64,000 nucleotides of DNA from an uncultured Alphaproteobacteria bacterium (GTDB taxonomy: Bacteria; Pseudomonadota; Alphaproteobacteria; RF32; CAG-239): the NCBI GenBank assembly GCA_944392275.1, contig CALXWA010000002.1, positions 186,001 through 250,000 on the forward strand, written 5' to 3'. Positions 25,352 to 33,928 of this stretch are shown piece after piece (the stretch's first letter is position 1; each line of letters starts with the position of its first letter). A model generated the notes under the pieces. That model was not told the origin of the DNA, did not search any database, and saw only the letters and a program-made list of their open reading frames with translations. A program made the translations under genes and the position numbers.

Positions 25352-25404
25352 TTGCAGAGCTGTTCGAGCCCGGGTGTTCTTGGCTGGTCAGCTCTGTTTG
25401 TTTA
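25352..25404 (+). terminator. Possible terminator after dksA
   Basis: CAGAGCTG (25355-25362) pairs with CAGCTCTG (25389-25396), with an inner AGCC/GGCT pairing, followed by a T-rich stretch. The loop is long, so this could instead be a processed or regulatory hairpin before maf. Confidence 0.55.
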
Positions 25405-25432
25405 TTTGTGTTATAATGTGATACGGAAAATT

Positions 25433-25999
25433 ATGGTAAAAAATTTTATTTTAGCTTCCGGTTCTCCTCAAAGAAAAGCTTTGCTTGAACAAATTAATTT
25501 TGTTCCCAAGATGATTGTGCCGGCCGATATTGACGAAACCCCCTTAAAATATGAAAAACCATCGGCTTATGTTAAAAGAATGGCTTTGGAAAAAGCAAAA
25601 CATGTTGCCGGTTTGTATCCAAATGAGGTTGTTTTGGCCTGTGATACGGTTGTTGTTTGTGGTAAAACGATTTTGCAAAAAGCTCATAGTGATGAAGAAC
25701 AATTGTGCGTTATGAAGATGCTTTCGGGAAAAAGTCATCGAGTTTTGAGTGCGGTTTGTGTTGTTAATCGTCAAGGTGGTCTTGCTTTGAAACTGAATGT
25801 GACCAAAATTCAAATGAAACATTTGACCGAAAAAGAGATAAAAGATTATGTTTCCGGAAAAGAATGGGTTGGGTGTAGCGGCTATAAAATTGAAGGTGAA
25901 ATGGCAGCTTTTGTAAAAAAAATCATCGGTTCTTATTCCGGGGTGGTCGGACTGCCTTTGTATGAAACGAAAAATATGTTAATTTCTGCTGGAGTTTAA
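25433..25999 (+). CDS. maf: Maf-like nucleotide pyrophosphatase
   Basis: House-cleaning enzyme hydrolysing non-canonical or dTTP/UTP-type nucleotides. It has the N-terminal SGSPQRKALLEQ motif, the DETP-type segment (PADIDETPLKYEKPSAYVKRMALEKA), the catalytic VVLACDTVVVCG, the GKSHRVLSAV motif and the end IGSYSGVVGLPLYETKNML. The ATG at 25433 is chosen for the family N-terminus; the longer frame from 25352 runs through the hairpin. It begins a maf-rng-yacG operon with short spacings. Confidence 0.93.
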   Translation: MVKNFILASGSPQRKALLEQINFVPKMIVPADIDETPLKYEKPSAYVKRMALEKAKHVAGLYPNEVVLACDTVVVCGKTILQKAHSDEEQLCVMKMLSGKSHRVLSAVCVVNRQGGLALKLNVTKIQMKHLTEKEIKDYVSGKEWVGCSGYKIEGEMAAFVKKIIGSYSGVVGLPLYETKNMLISAGV

Positions 26000-26012
26000 A
26001 AGGAGTATTCAA

Positions 26013-27176
26013 ATGTCTATTGATATGCTTGTTTATGAACAAAAAGAAAAACAAATCCGAATTGCCGGTTTGGAAAACGGCTGTTTGGTTGAAGCAGATG
26101 TTTTTACAGACGGAGGTGTCTGTGAAGGGGATATTTTTTTAGGAAGAATTACTCATAAAATAGAGCTGGCTAACGGAAATGTTGGTTATTTTGTAAATAT
26201 CGGAGATATTAAAGAGGCCTTTGTTAATGCTCGGGAAGTCGGTTTAAGGGATTTGGAAGCCGCAGAAGGCCAAGATTTGGTGGTACAGGTTTGTCAGGCA
26301 CAACGGGCTGAAAAAGGGGCAAAATTGTGTCGAGCTTTGCAATTTGTCGGTGAAAATCTTGTTTATTGTCCGTATCGAATGGATATTGAGGTTTCTTCTA
26401 AAATAGAGGACAAAGAGAGAGCTGAAGCTTTACGAAAATTGGTGTTGGAGCATACGGAAGGTCAAGAAGGATGGATTATTCGGACGGCGGCTGAAACATG
26501 TGATGCGGAGACTCTGATTGAAGAAATGGGTGTTTTAAGGCAAAAATATGAGCAGGTTCGGGTTAGGGCCAGAAAAGCAAAAGCTCCGGAGCGTCTTTGC
26601 GAGAAAGCTAATCCGTTGTATGATTTTATTGCAAAGAACAATACCTCTTTAGAAAAAATTGTTGTTAATACTCGTCAATTTTATGAGGAATTGGGGGCAA
26701 AATACGGATCTGATTATGAAGTGGAATTGGATAAAAAACCTTTTGATAAATATGGCGTGGAAGAGGCTTTATTAGAGGCTTTGCAACCGGAGATCAAGTT
26801 AAAAAGCGGTGGAAGAATCTTTATTGAAGAAACAAAAGCTTGTGTTGCCATAGACGTTGACAGCGGTGGTGGAAATACCCACGTTAGTCACTTAAACAGT
26901 GAAGCTGCGGAAGAAATCTTAAAACAAATTCGTTTACGCAATCTGTCGGGAAAAATTGTTATTGATTTTGCCGGATCTTCGGAATATCGCTTTTTGAAAA
27001 GTGTTATTGAGCAATTGGAAGAAGGCTTGAAAAGAGATAAAGTTCGTGCAACGTGTTTTGGTCTTAGCCGAGCTGGAAATGTTGAAATTGTGCGTATGCG
27101 GCGTCGTCCAAGTTTAAGAGATTTGTTGACGGATGTTTGTGCAACTTGTCAGGGAACGGGGAGAGTTGAGAAATGA
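26013..27176 (+). CDS. rng: Ribonuclease E/G family endoribonuclease
   Basis: Single-strand-specific RNase. The 387-residue protein has the S1 domain (DIFLGRITHKIELANGNVGYFVNIGDIKEAF), the 5'-sensor region, the catalytic DNase-I-like core with the metal-binding VAIDVDSGGGNTH and KIVIDFAG aspartates, and the zinc-link CATC. It lacks the C-terminal scaffold of full-length RNase E, so it is RNase G-like. It overlaps yacG by four bases and follows maf by 13, the order usual in alphaproteobacteria. Confidence 0.93.
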   Translation: MSIDMLVYEQKEKQIRIAGLENGCLVEADVFTDGGVCEGDIFLGRITHKIELANGNVGYFVNIGDIKEAFVNAREVGLRDLEAAEGQDLVVQVCQAQRAEKGAKLCRALQFVGENLVYCPYRMDIEVSSKIEDKERAEALRKLVLEHTEGQEGWIIRTAAETCDAETLIEEMGVLRQKYEQVRVRARKAKAPERLCEKANPLYDFIAKNNTSLEKIVVNTRQFYEELGAKYGSDYEVELDKKPFDKYGVEEALLEALQPEIKLKSGGRIFIEETKACVAIDVDSGGGNTHVSHLNSEAAEEILKQIRLRNLSGKIVIDFAGSSEYRFLKSVIEQLEEGLKRDKVRATCFGLSRAGNVEIVRMRRRPSLRDLLTDVCATCQGTGRVEK

Positions 27177-27373
27177 TTTGTCCGATTTGTAAAAAAGAAG
27201 TGACGGATAAAAAGTATCGGCCTTTTTGTTCAAAACGTTGTGCGGATATTGATTTGGGAAATTGGTTTTGCGAAAAATATACCGTTGAAGCGGTTGATTT
27301 AGATGAAAACGATTTTGCCGAATTGGAAAAACAAGCTAAGGACGCGGCTCTAAATCAAACAGATGAAGCATAA
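27173..27373 (+). CDS. yacG: DNA gyrase inhibitor YacG
   Basis: Small zinc-binding protein reported to inhibit gyrase. The 66 residues show the complete four-cysteine pattern CPIC at the N-terminus and CSKRC at about residues 19-23, followed by the family signature DIDLGNWFCEKY. It starts within the rng stop codon (ATGA overlap). Its 3' end overlaps the convergent SUKH gene by 38 bases. Confidence 0.92.
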   Translation: MICPICKKEVTDKKYRPFCSKRCADIDLGNWFCEKYTVEAVDLDENDFAELEKQAKDAALNQTDEA

Positions 27374-27773
27374 GTTTGTATAAACTTTTTTCTTCTTGAC
27401 GTGTATAAAGATTTATACGATCGGTTGATGTGTAAACATCATTTTGGGCATCATAAATAATAAAACCTTCAGAGAGCCTTCCGATAATGATTTTCGAATC
27501 GAAGTAACTATACTGAGCATAGGCTTTATTAATGGTATAGATATCCGGAAAAACATATTTTTTGCGTTGATGAGGCTGGCAGCCGAAAAACTCAATGCCG
27601 TCGTATATTAATCCATCGGATATTGTTAAAAATTCTTTGTATTCTGCAGGAATTTTGGCAAAAATATTATCGTTGAAGCGATTGTCGGCCAAGGTTATTT
27701 CCTCTTTTGTTGCCGGAGAAAAAGAAACGCTTCCCGCTTTGTTTTTTATGATGTCGATAATATTTTTAATCAT
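27336..27773 (-). CDS. SUKH (SMI1/KNR4)-type immunity-like protein
   Basis: The 145-residue protein looks like the SMI1/KNR4 (SUKH) fold: an N-terminal helix, ITLADNRFNDNIFAKIPAEYKEFLTISDGLIYDGIEFFG, with the characteristic short P-x-x-Y-x-x-F-L and G-D/I-E-F-F-G pieces, then FPDIYTINKAYAQYSYFDSKIIIG and a beta strand pair GFIIYDAQNDVYTSTDR. SUKH proteins commonly neutralise nuclease toxins in polymorphic toxin and contact-dependent systems. The ATG at 27773 has AAGGAAAG eight bases upstream. It overlaps the HNH-motif gene upstream by eight bases, so the two are translationally coupled, consistent with an effector-immunity pair (inference). Confidence 0.65.
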   Translation of the reverse strand: MIKNIIDIIKNKAGSVSFSPATKEEITLADNRFNDNIFAKIPAEYKEFLTISDGLIYDGIEFFGCQPHQRKKYVFPDIYTINKAYAQYSYFDSKIIIGRLSEGFIIYDAQNDVYTSTDRINLYTRQEEKSLYKLMLHLFDLEPRP

Positions 27774-28353
27774 AATAGAACTTTCCTTCAAAAAAGGGAA
27801 TGAAGATGCTTTGATTGGCTTTTAGAAAGTTTTTTTCTATTTGAATATCCAACAAACGATGAAGCCGCCCGTGGCTGCGGTTGGTTTGAACCAAAGCCAT
27901 GTTATCTAGAGATAATTTTCCGCCGAATTCGGTTGGTATTTTCATGTGGGTGTTAAAGTTTTCCGGTGAAATTCCTTGTTTCATCAATTCAATTTCTTGT
28001 GTGGAAAAACCAAGATTTTGACATTCTTCCGCACAAGAATAACCAATCATTTTTAAGAACATTTTACGGATTTTATAATATTCCACAAAATCGCGGTTCA
28101 TGTCTTCCCATGTTTGCGGGGTGTAGTCTTGTTTTATTAAAATCAGGTCATGTAGACCATAATTTTTTATTTTTTGTTCCAAAAAAAGTTTCATGTTTTC
28201 GGGTTTGAGCAGGTCTTGATCCGAATATGACGGCAAAGGGCTTTTTTTGGGCGGTGGAGTTGTTTTTTTGATGTGGAGCAAGTCAACATAGGCTTCTGCA
28301 AGAGAAGAGCTCTCGGTGTCAATTAATCCTTTTTTGTTTGACCAATCCAGCAT
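27766..28353 (-). CDS. Putative HNH-nuclease effector (colicin-DNase-like motif)
   Basis: A 195-residue cytoplasmic-looking protein with no signal peptide. Residues 129-170 match the HNH/beta-beta-alpha metal motif of colicin E-type DNases: His136, Lys-Ile-Pro, Gly144-Gly145, Asp150-Asn151, His161 and His165, with the same spacing H-x24-H-x3-H and a PxxxGG stretch. The general-base histidine of colicin E9 aligns with Met137, so catalysis may be altered or lost. The N-terminal 120 residues are unfamiliar. It sits 14 bases after the coupling ATPase gene and overlaps the SUKH gene, suggesting a secreted effector and its immunity protein. Confidence 0.55.
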   Translation of the reverse strand: MLDWSNKKGLIDTESSSLAEAYVDLLHIKKTTPPPKKSPLPSYSDQDLLKPENMKLFLEQKIKNYGLHDLILIKQDYTPQTWEDMNRDFVEYYKIRKMFLKMIGYSCAEECQNLGFSTQEIELMKQGISPENFNTHMKIPTEFGGKLSLDNMALVQTNRSHGRLHRLLDIQIEKNFLKANQSIFIPFFEGKFYYD

Positions 28354-28367
28354 TGTTTATCCGTTAT

Positions 28368-30587
28368 TTAACCTTGTTCCGTATCATCGTCAAATTCGTC
28401 ATCGTCATTGGTATCTTCATTGGGGTCGTAATCAATCCCTAATTTTGCCAACATATCATCATTAATATCTTCTCTTTGGGCAACAATCCAGTCCGGAACA
28501 TTTGGTGCCGGAGGAAGGTTTCTCAAGGCTTTCATTTTTTTATCCAAATACCAACGAGGTGAATCCGCCATAATCGGGCGGTCAATATAGCTTTGCATTA
28601 AAACAACTTGCTTTAACATCGGCAAGCTCAACAGCTGAGTTGATGAAATTGCCGGAACACCCTGTAGTTGATAACTGACGTTCTTGGCAAAGGGATTTGC
28701 TCCTTTGCTGAGGCTTAAGCCTTCGTTTTTTGAGAAAGACGTGGTTTGGACGGTTTTGTTACCAATCATTTTAGAAAAACGTTGGGCTGTTTGTTCGTTG
28801 TTTTGTGAAAGAATAACTTTGCATGCAGTTGTTGATATTACCGTTTCAAGGTCATCTTTACCATATTTACCGGAAATTTGTCCTAAGTCTTGTCCGATTA
28901 AAAGATAAGATACTTTTTGTCCGCGTCCGACGGCCGGTCCGTCAATGACGGCTCGTAGTTTCGGCATGGTCGGGAACTCGTCCATAACAAATAAAGCCGG
29001 AAAAGGTCCCATAACCCCGTCGGAAGGGTTGTTAAACTTTGGTGGATTAGCAATTAGATAGGACGACATTAAATCAATAAATGTTCCTGAAATTACACTT
29101 AAAGCTCTGGCATCAACCTGGTTTACCGAAAGGTATACCGAAATTGGTTTGAATTCTCCGGTTATGGGGTCTTTTAGACCGCGGAGGTCCTTAAAGCTAA
29201 TATCACTAAAGCTGGTTCTGGCAACAACAGCGGAGTTTTTGAAAATACCAATTCCGGAAAAAGCCGTTGATAAGACAGAGCCTCTTTCTTTATCCGGCAT
29301 GGAGCTAAGCTGGCTTAGTTCGACAACGCAACGAGAGGTGTACCCAAATTTTCTGGCTTCTTCAATCGCGGCCTCAAGCAAGTCTCGCATTGGGTCGGCC
29401 ATGGCGGCCATTTGATCGCCTTCTTCAAGACGGCGTTTGATTTCTTGCGATTGTTTGATTTGGGCTTCCGTAATCCATTCCAAAATCATGGCAATACAAG
29501 CTTCTCGTCCAATCCATTTTTCCGGTAACAGAGCCCAGGTCCCGATTGGAAGATAGTTGTCAATGTTTAGATTGTTGGAGCGGAGATTTTGGATTGCTCG
29601 CGAGGCCATCGGGTCGTGCATTTCAAGGTAATAGCCTTCCAAGACTCTTTTGTCTTCTTCATCTAATTTCCCTTCATAAATGCGTCCGATAAAGTAGTCG
29701 TTGGCACGAGCTTTTTCGCATTTGGAAACAATAAAGTGAATGAAGCCGGTTAAGGCGGCACGACCCGTTTGCGACCAGTGCGGATCGGCTCCGCCTTTAG
29801 GGTCTTCTACCAAAACGTTGCACATGGAATCGACATACATGTCACGGGCCGGTCCCGGTTCCGGTACGGCTCCCGGAGAGAGCGGATTCCAACTTGGGTA
29901 ATAAATTCCTTCTTCGGGATTGTCTTCCATACCCCAATTGATGATAAAAACCGGACCAACCTTGGCTCTGGCACCGGATGTTTGGTAACACAGTTCCGGT
30001 TTTGGGTCATTAACGATAATACTCATGGTCGGAGAGTGAAAAATTGTCGGAACAACCACTCCGGCTGTTTTACCGGTTCCCGGAGGGGCACAGCATAAGG
30101 TTGATAATGTTTCTTTTAATAACAATAAGCGTCCGTTAAATTTGCCGACAACCTGACAAAAGCCATCAAAACCCAAAAGTTCCATCTTTTTAATATCACT
30201 GAGCTCAGCAATGCGGGCCGAACCGTGAATATTGGATTGAAAATGGTATGGGTTCATGATAATGCCGGCAACAATTATGGTCGGAAAACTGATAAACGGG
30301 AGAATCGGGACCCAAAGACTAAACGAAAAATCTCCTTGATAGGTACTGAGTTGCCGCATCCATTTCCAATATCTTGAGAAAAAATAGCCTTCATTGTTGA
30401 AAACTAAGTGGAAGTACTTCATAACATCGGAAAGGGAATCCTTGGAAATCCCGGTGCCTAAAAGATATCCGAGCGGCATGGATATTAGAGCCAAAAACAC
30501 GGTAACAACCGTGGCAATCAAAAAAGTAATCACCATCCATTTTACGGCGTTATCATATTCTTCCCATTCTTCTCCGCGTGTACTCAC
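28368..30587 (-). CDS. VirD4/TraG-type type IV coupling ATPase
   Basis: Coupling proteins recruit substrates to type IV secretion or conjugation machines. The 739 residues have two N-terminal membrane segments (about 19-42 and 93-112), HGSARIAEL, Walker A APPGTGKTAG (167-176), the DPHWSQTGRAALTGFIHF segment, and Walker B ALFVMDEFPTMPKL (Asp536, Glu537) followed by the RxxGRGQK-like switch region. The last 25 residues are an acidic Asp/Glu tail. The flanking genes are not the usual VirB set, so this is a coupling protein with an unusual entourage; no VirB4, VirB11 or VirB10 is visible. Confidence 0.9.
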   Translation of the reverse strand: MSTRGEEWEEYDNAVKWMVITFLIATVVTVFLALISMPLGYLLGTGISKDSLSDVMKYFHLVFNNEGYFFSRYWKWMRQLSTYQGDFSFSLWVPILPFISFPTIIVAGIIMNPYHFQSNIHGSARIAELSDIKKMELLGFDGFCQVVGKFNGRLLLLKETLSTLCCAPPGTGKTAGVVVPTIFHSPTMSIIVNDPKPELCYQTSGARAKVGPVFIINWGMEDNPEEGIYYPSWNPLSPGAVPEPGPARDMYVDSMCNVLVEDPKGGADPHWSQTGRAALTGFIHFIVSKCEKARANDYFIGRIYEGKLDEEDKRVLEGYYLEMHDPMASRAIQNLRSNNLNIDNYLPIGTWALLPEKWIGREACIAMILEWITEAQIKQSQEIKRRLEEGDQMAAMADPMRDLLEAAIEEARKFGYTSRCVVELSQLSSMPDKERGSVLSTAFSGIGIFKNSAVVARTSFSDISFKDLRGLKDPITGEFKPISVYLSVNQVDARALSVISGTFIDLMSSYLIANPPKFNNPSDGVMGPFPALFVMDEFPTMPKLRAVIDGPAVGRGQKVSYLLIGQDLGQISGKYGKDDLETVISTTACKVILSQNNEQTAQRFSKMIGNKTVQTTSFSKNEGLSLSKGANPFAKNVSYQLQGVPAISSTQLLSLPMLKQVVLMQSYIDRPIMADSPRWYLDKKMKALRNLPPAPNVPDWIVAQREDINDDMLAKLGIDYDPNEDTNDDDEFDDDTEQG

Positions 30588-30604
30588 TTTTTGCTTTCCT
30601 TAAA

Positions 30605-31846
30605 TTATGCTATGTTGCGAATTAGTTTTTTTAGTTTTTCAAATTCATCTTTGTCAATTTTGCCACTGGCCTCTTCCAGAGTTTTGGCAAATAAATTTAT
30701 CTCTTTGGGTGTGCCTCGGTCAATACGGGTAACGTTAATGTCCATTTCATTCCAGATTTCAAACATGTCTTCGGCGTTAATAATGTTGCCGATTTGTTCG
30801 ATAACATATGCCTTGACCTTAAATTCTAGGCCGTTTTCCGTTAATTTATCTTTAAGATAGTTGCGGGCAACATCTATTTTTCTGACCGGTGAAATACGGT
30901 GTGAACTTTCTGAAAACCATAGAGGTTCTTCATCGTTAAACCGCTCTTCGTCGGCTAACCAATCTCCGGGTTCTTTGTCTGTTAAACAGAGACAAATTTG
31001 CGTATCGGAAACCCCGATAAAATCAATAAGTGTGTTCTTAATTGTGGCGGCGGTAATAACGTCATAGCCCTTTTGTTTGATAACCTCAAGAGTTGAATTG
31101 GAGCTTCCGCGTGAGGAAGGTTTCGGGGAGTGTTCATCCCGCCGATTTTCTCTTTTATTATTGTTTTGGTTTTTAGAGGGTTTGGGAGATGAGGTCGAAG
31201 TTTCGGTTTTGTCTTCTTGAGGTTTTTCCTGCGGCTTTTCTTCAAATAAATCAAAGTCAAAGTCCGTTCCGTCATCTTCTAAATTAAACAAAGAGTGGTC
31301 AAATTCTTTGGGCTTGCTCTCAACCAAAGGCGAGGGAGCCGAAATCGGTGCTGACAGGGTCGATGCGGTAGAATTCTTTTTGTTGGAGGATCCTTTTCCG
31401 GAAGAGCCCATATATGATCCGTCTTCAATCGGAGCATGGATGCTCCGTGGGCGAATTTCTTTGTAGGATTTTTTCTTTTTGACCAGTTTAACACTGGCTT
31501 TATTGGCAATTTTTTTAACTTGTTTTTCAAAAAGTTTGTTAAAAATTTTGAGCGGAAAGGCTAATAAACGTTCAACCAATTTTCCGTATTTGATCATGCT
31601 TAAAGCGGCCCAACCTGTTAGCCACAGCGGAATAAACGATAAAATAATCAGAATAAAAGCCCATTCTTTGGCATCATCAATAACCCAACCCGATAACCAT
31701 AAGTTCCAGGCATAGAGCCAGTGATCGGTACGAAAAATATCAAACCGCCAATTGGTAAGCATAATGACGCGAATACCTTCAAAGAAGAACAAGCTCCAGA
31801 AGATACCAACGGTAAGAATGCGGACTAAAATTAAAAGCGGTTTCAA
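30605..31846 (-). CDS. Membrane-anchored protein with C-terminal nuclease-fold-like domain, unknown
   Basis: The 413-residue protein has two N-terminal membrane helices (residues about 3-27 and 63-83), related in layout to the 159-residue protein two genes up. A low-complexity Ser/Pro/Lys/Glu linker spans 120-250. The C-terminal domain (255-413) starts LEVIKQKGYDVITAATIKNTLIDFIGVSDTQICLCLTD and resembles the NERD/restriction-like fold in its IDF and later VKAYVIEQIGNIINAED strands, but the acidic Glu-x-Lys of that fold is not seen. It is 17 bases upstream of the coupling-protein start, so very likely in the same operon. Confidence 0.55.
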   Translation of the reverse strand: MKPLLILVRILTVGIFWSLFFFEGIRVIMLTNWRFDIFRTDHWLYAWNLWLSGWVIDDAKEWAFILIILSFIPLWLTGWAALSMIKYGKLVERLLAFPLKIFNKLFEKQVKKIANKASVKLVKKKKSYKEIRPRSIHAPIEDGSYMGSSGKGSSNKKNSTASTLSAPISAPSPLVESKPKEFDHSLFNLEDDGTDFDFDLFEEKPQEKPQEDKTETSTSSPKPSKNQNNNKRENRRDEHSPKPSSRGSSNSTLEVIKQKGYDVITAATIKNTLIDFIGVSDTQICLCLTDKEPGDWLADEERFNDEEPLWFSESSHRISPVRKIDVARNYLKDKLTENGLEFKVKAYVIEQIGNIINAEDMFEIWNEMDINVTRIDRGTPKEINLFAKTLEEASGKIDKDEFEKLKKLIRNIA

Positions 31847-31908
31847 AAAATTTTTCTCCTTAGGGTTTTATGCTTGTATTGTAACACAAAGAAGTTAACA
31901 ACTGTTTA

Positions 31909-32388
31909 TTAGTACTTACTTGTTTGTGATTCAATCTTTTTTTGGATTTCTTCGCGGATTGTTTTTACCTCAGTCGGTTTTTGGGGTTTGATGGAATCCA
32001 ATTTTTGTTTGGTTGCCGCAAGATTATCGTAAGAATTTTTGCTCTTTTTTAGGATAATTCTTGGCATTTCTTGATTGTATCGCCAGTGGTTGTATAAATT
32101 TAGCGGCCACAAAAGAAGATTAAGAAAGTTGGTTTGATCCAATTTTTTCCAGCCGTAAATCCACAGAAAAGGGAGCAAGATGATATTGATTGAAAAAATA
32201 TAATCTTTTGCGATTTTTATGCTTCCGCCATTGTTCCAATAACGAGCAATTGTATCCCAATCTTGAGGATTAAGAAGATCAAAATTCCATAGTTTAAGCA
32301 TCAGAAAACGAGCCAAAACAACAAAAATATAACTCCAGAGAACACCAATGGTTAGGATTTTGAGCGTTCGTAAAAATTTTTTTATCAT
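31909..32388 (-). CDS. Membrane-anchored protein with short cytosolic tail
   Basis: A 159-residue protein with two membrane helices (about 8-30 and 62-80) followed by a 75-residue basic, Lys-rich tail. The N-terminal 100 residues align by eye with the start of the 413-residue protein (TIGVLWSYIFVVLARFLML against TVGIFWSLFFFEGIRVIML, with NFDLLNPQDW against RFDIFRTDHW), so the two share an anchor domain and probably arose by duplication. Its start codon overlaps the stop of the 486-residue gene in an ATGA, and 62 bases separate it from the 413-residue gene. Function unknown. Confidence 0.6.
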   Translation of the reverse strand: MIKKFLRTLKILTIGVLWSYIFVVLARFLMLKLWNFDLLNPQDWDTIARYWNNGGSIKIAKDYIFSINIILLPFLWIYGWKKLDQTNFLNLLLWPLNLYNHWRYNQEMPRIILKKSKNSYDNLAATKQKLDSIKPQKPTEVKTIREEIQKKIESQTSKY

Positions 32389-33845
32389 TCTCTTTCTCGG
32401 TTGATGTTAAAAGGTATATTTCTTTGGTTGTTGGCAGAAGGTGTTTCCTTTGAATTTTCTTGTTTTTTGACTTTTTTGTTTTCTTTGATTCTGTCTTTTG
32501 TTTTGTTTACATTATTTCTGCGTTTATTATTTTTTTCTTTGAGAGCGGTTAAGCTTTCTATTTCTTGAGTATTGTTTTTTAAGGCTTCTGCTTGATGGTC
32601 CGCTCTACTACCATAACGTTCGTCTCCGTTTGGAGTATAATTGAAATTATGGTTTATTTCTTCCAGTTTGTTATTGGTCGGGACTTTGCCTTTTTCGTTA
32701 TAGTGACCGTTTAACACATTTTCTTTTTCGGTAACAAAAGCCTCGTTGGCGGCTTTTACCAAGGCTTCCGGCGTTTTGTACTTTCCTTGTTCGTTGTTTA
32801 TTTCATTATAAAAGATTTGTTGATATTTTAGGTAAATGGCACTGTATTGGCGAGAAATTTCCTTCGGACTCATGTTGGCATCAAAGTTTTGGTCTTTGTT
32901 TTTTTTGTTCATCAAGACGGTTGCCGTCATTAAAGAGGCAAAAGCAATTGCGTTATGTTCCGTTAACAAACGTTCGTCGATTTGTTGATGCAAGTATTCT
33001 TTCAGATTGGCTTTTTGTTCATCGGTTAAATTTTGGGCTTTAATTGCCTGAGCCATTTTTTGTAATGAGGCATTAATATGCGGAGGTAAATTACTGTCTT
33101 GAATATTTTCAAGAGTTCCGTCAATGGCTTTTTGTGTGAGATGGTCAATGTTTTCTGCCGCTTTTAAGGTATTTATGGCTTTTAAGGTATTGTTGTGCAT
33201 TAAGCGAACCGTTTTTGAAAAAGCGGTGGTGGCATCATCATCGGGAGAAGGTTCAAGATTGGTCATTTTTTCATAAGATTTAAGGTTTTCTTCAAGAGCT
33301 TCTTTTTTTTGTTTTTCAGAGCGGGTTTTGCGTTCTTGGTATTTTTTCTTTCCCCAACGATAAGGGTCGCGGAGTAGTTTATGGTAGCCAAATCGAGCTA
33401 CGCTGTAGCTAACAACAGCAATCGGTTGGGCAATAACTTTTCCGCCAATCCATTGAGTTCCGGCAATGACAATATCTTTCATTAAAAAATCAATAAAATC
33501 ACCTTGTTCAATTTTTATGGGGTCAAAATCAGCATGAAGTTTTTCATTTTTATCGTCGGTAATATCCATTTTCCCGACTTTTTCTTTGTTTTCTTGCTCT
33601 TCAATTTCTTTTAGCTGATCCGGGGTGAGAAGCGAGGTCATTCTATCGGTAACGGTCAGCTTCTTTTTGACCGGTTTGTCCGAAACTTTTACCTCTTTTT
33701 TCTTTTCTTCCGGTTGAGGAGGGGTAGAGGATTCTTCCGTATTCTCACTTCCATACCTTTCGGCGTGAGACTGGGTTGGTTCATTTCTTTGATGATCAGT
33801 TATGACTTCTCTGACTTCTTGACGTAAATCCTCGGCGGTGCTCAT
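32385..33845 (-). CDS. Large charged protein of the coupling-protein cassette, unknown
   Basis: The 486-residue protein has no signal peptide. Residues 1-110 and 400-486 are charged low-complexity stretches, rich in Lys, Glu, Gln and Asn; a short near-repeat AERYGSEN (residue 28 on) and DERYGSRAD (about 416 on) lies in these arms. The middle (about 110-170) has an amphipathic or membrane-associating segment IDFLMKDIVIAGTQWIGGKVIAQPIAVVSYSVARFG next to a very basic stretch (DPYRWGKKKYQERKTRSEKQKK). The remainder is helical. It may be a cytosolic adaptor or scaffold; no family recognised. Confidence 0.6.
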   Translation of the reverse strand: MSTAEDLRQEVREVITDHQRNEPTQSHAERYGSENTEESSTPPQPEEKKKEVKVSDKPVKKKLTVTDRMTSLLTPDQLKEIEEQENKEKVGKMDITDDKNEKLHADFDPIKIEQGDFIDFLMKDIVIAGTQWIGGKVIAQPIAVVSYSVARFGYHKLLRDPYRWGKKKYQERKTRSEKQKKEALEENLKSYEKMTNLEPSPDDDATTAFSKTVRLMHNNTLKAINTLKAAENIDHLTQKAIDGTLENIQDSNLPPHINASLQKMAQAIKAQNLTDEQKANLKEYLHQQIDERLLTEHNAIAFASLMTATVLMNKKNKDQNFDANMSPKEISRQYSAIYLKYQQIFYNEINNEQGKYKTPEALVKAANEAFVTEKENVLNGHYNEKGKVPTNNKLEEINHNFNYTPNGDERYGSRADHQAEALKNNTQEIESLTALKEKNNKRRNNVNKTKDRIKENKKVKKQENSKETPSANNQRNIPFNINRERE

Positions 33846-33928
33846 TTTTTTTGTCCTGTTTTTTTAGTTTGTAATTTATTAAAATTTTAGCATTGTTTTA
33901 TGATTTTGTCTAGTTTTTTGTACGATAA

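Noticed and set aside
27372..27391. Short AT-rich stem after yacG as a terminator
   Set aside because: Only six base pairs, all but one A/T, within the convergent SUKH gene; too weak to report as a feature.
28368..30587. Conjugative plasmid or integrative element
   Set aside because: No relaxase, VirB4/TraU, integrase, tRNA-adjacent repeat or att site is visible around the coupling ATPase, so the cassette is not called a mobile element.
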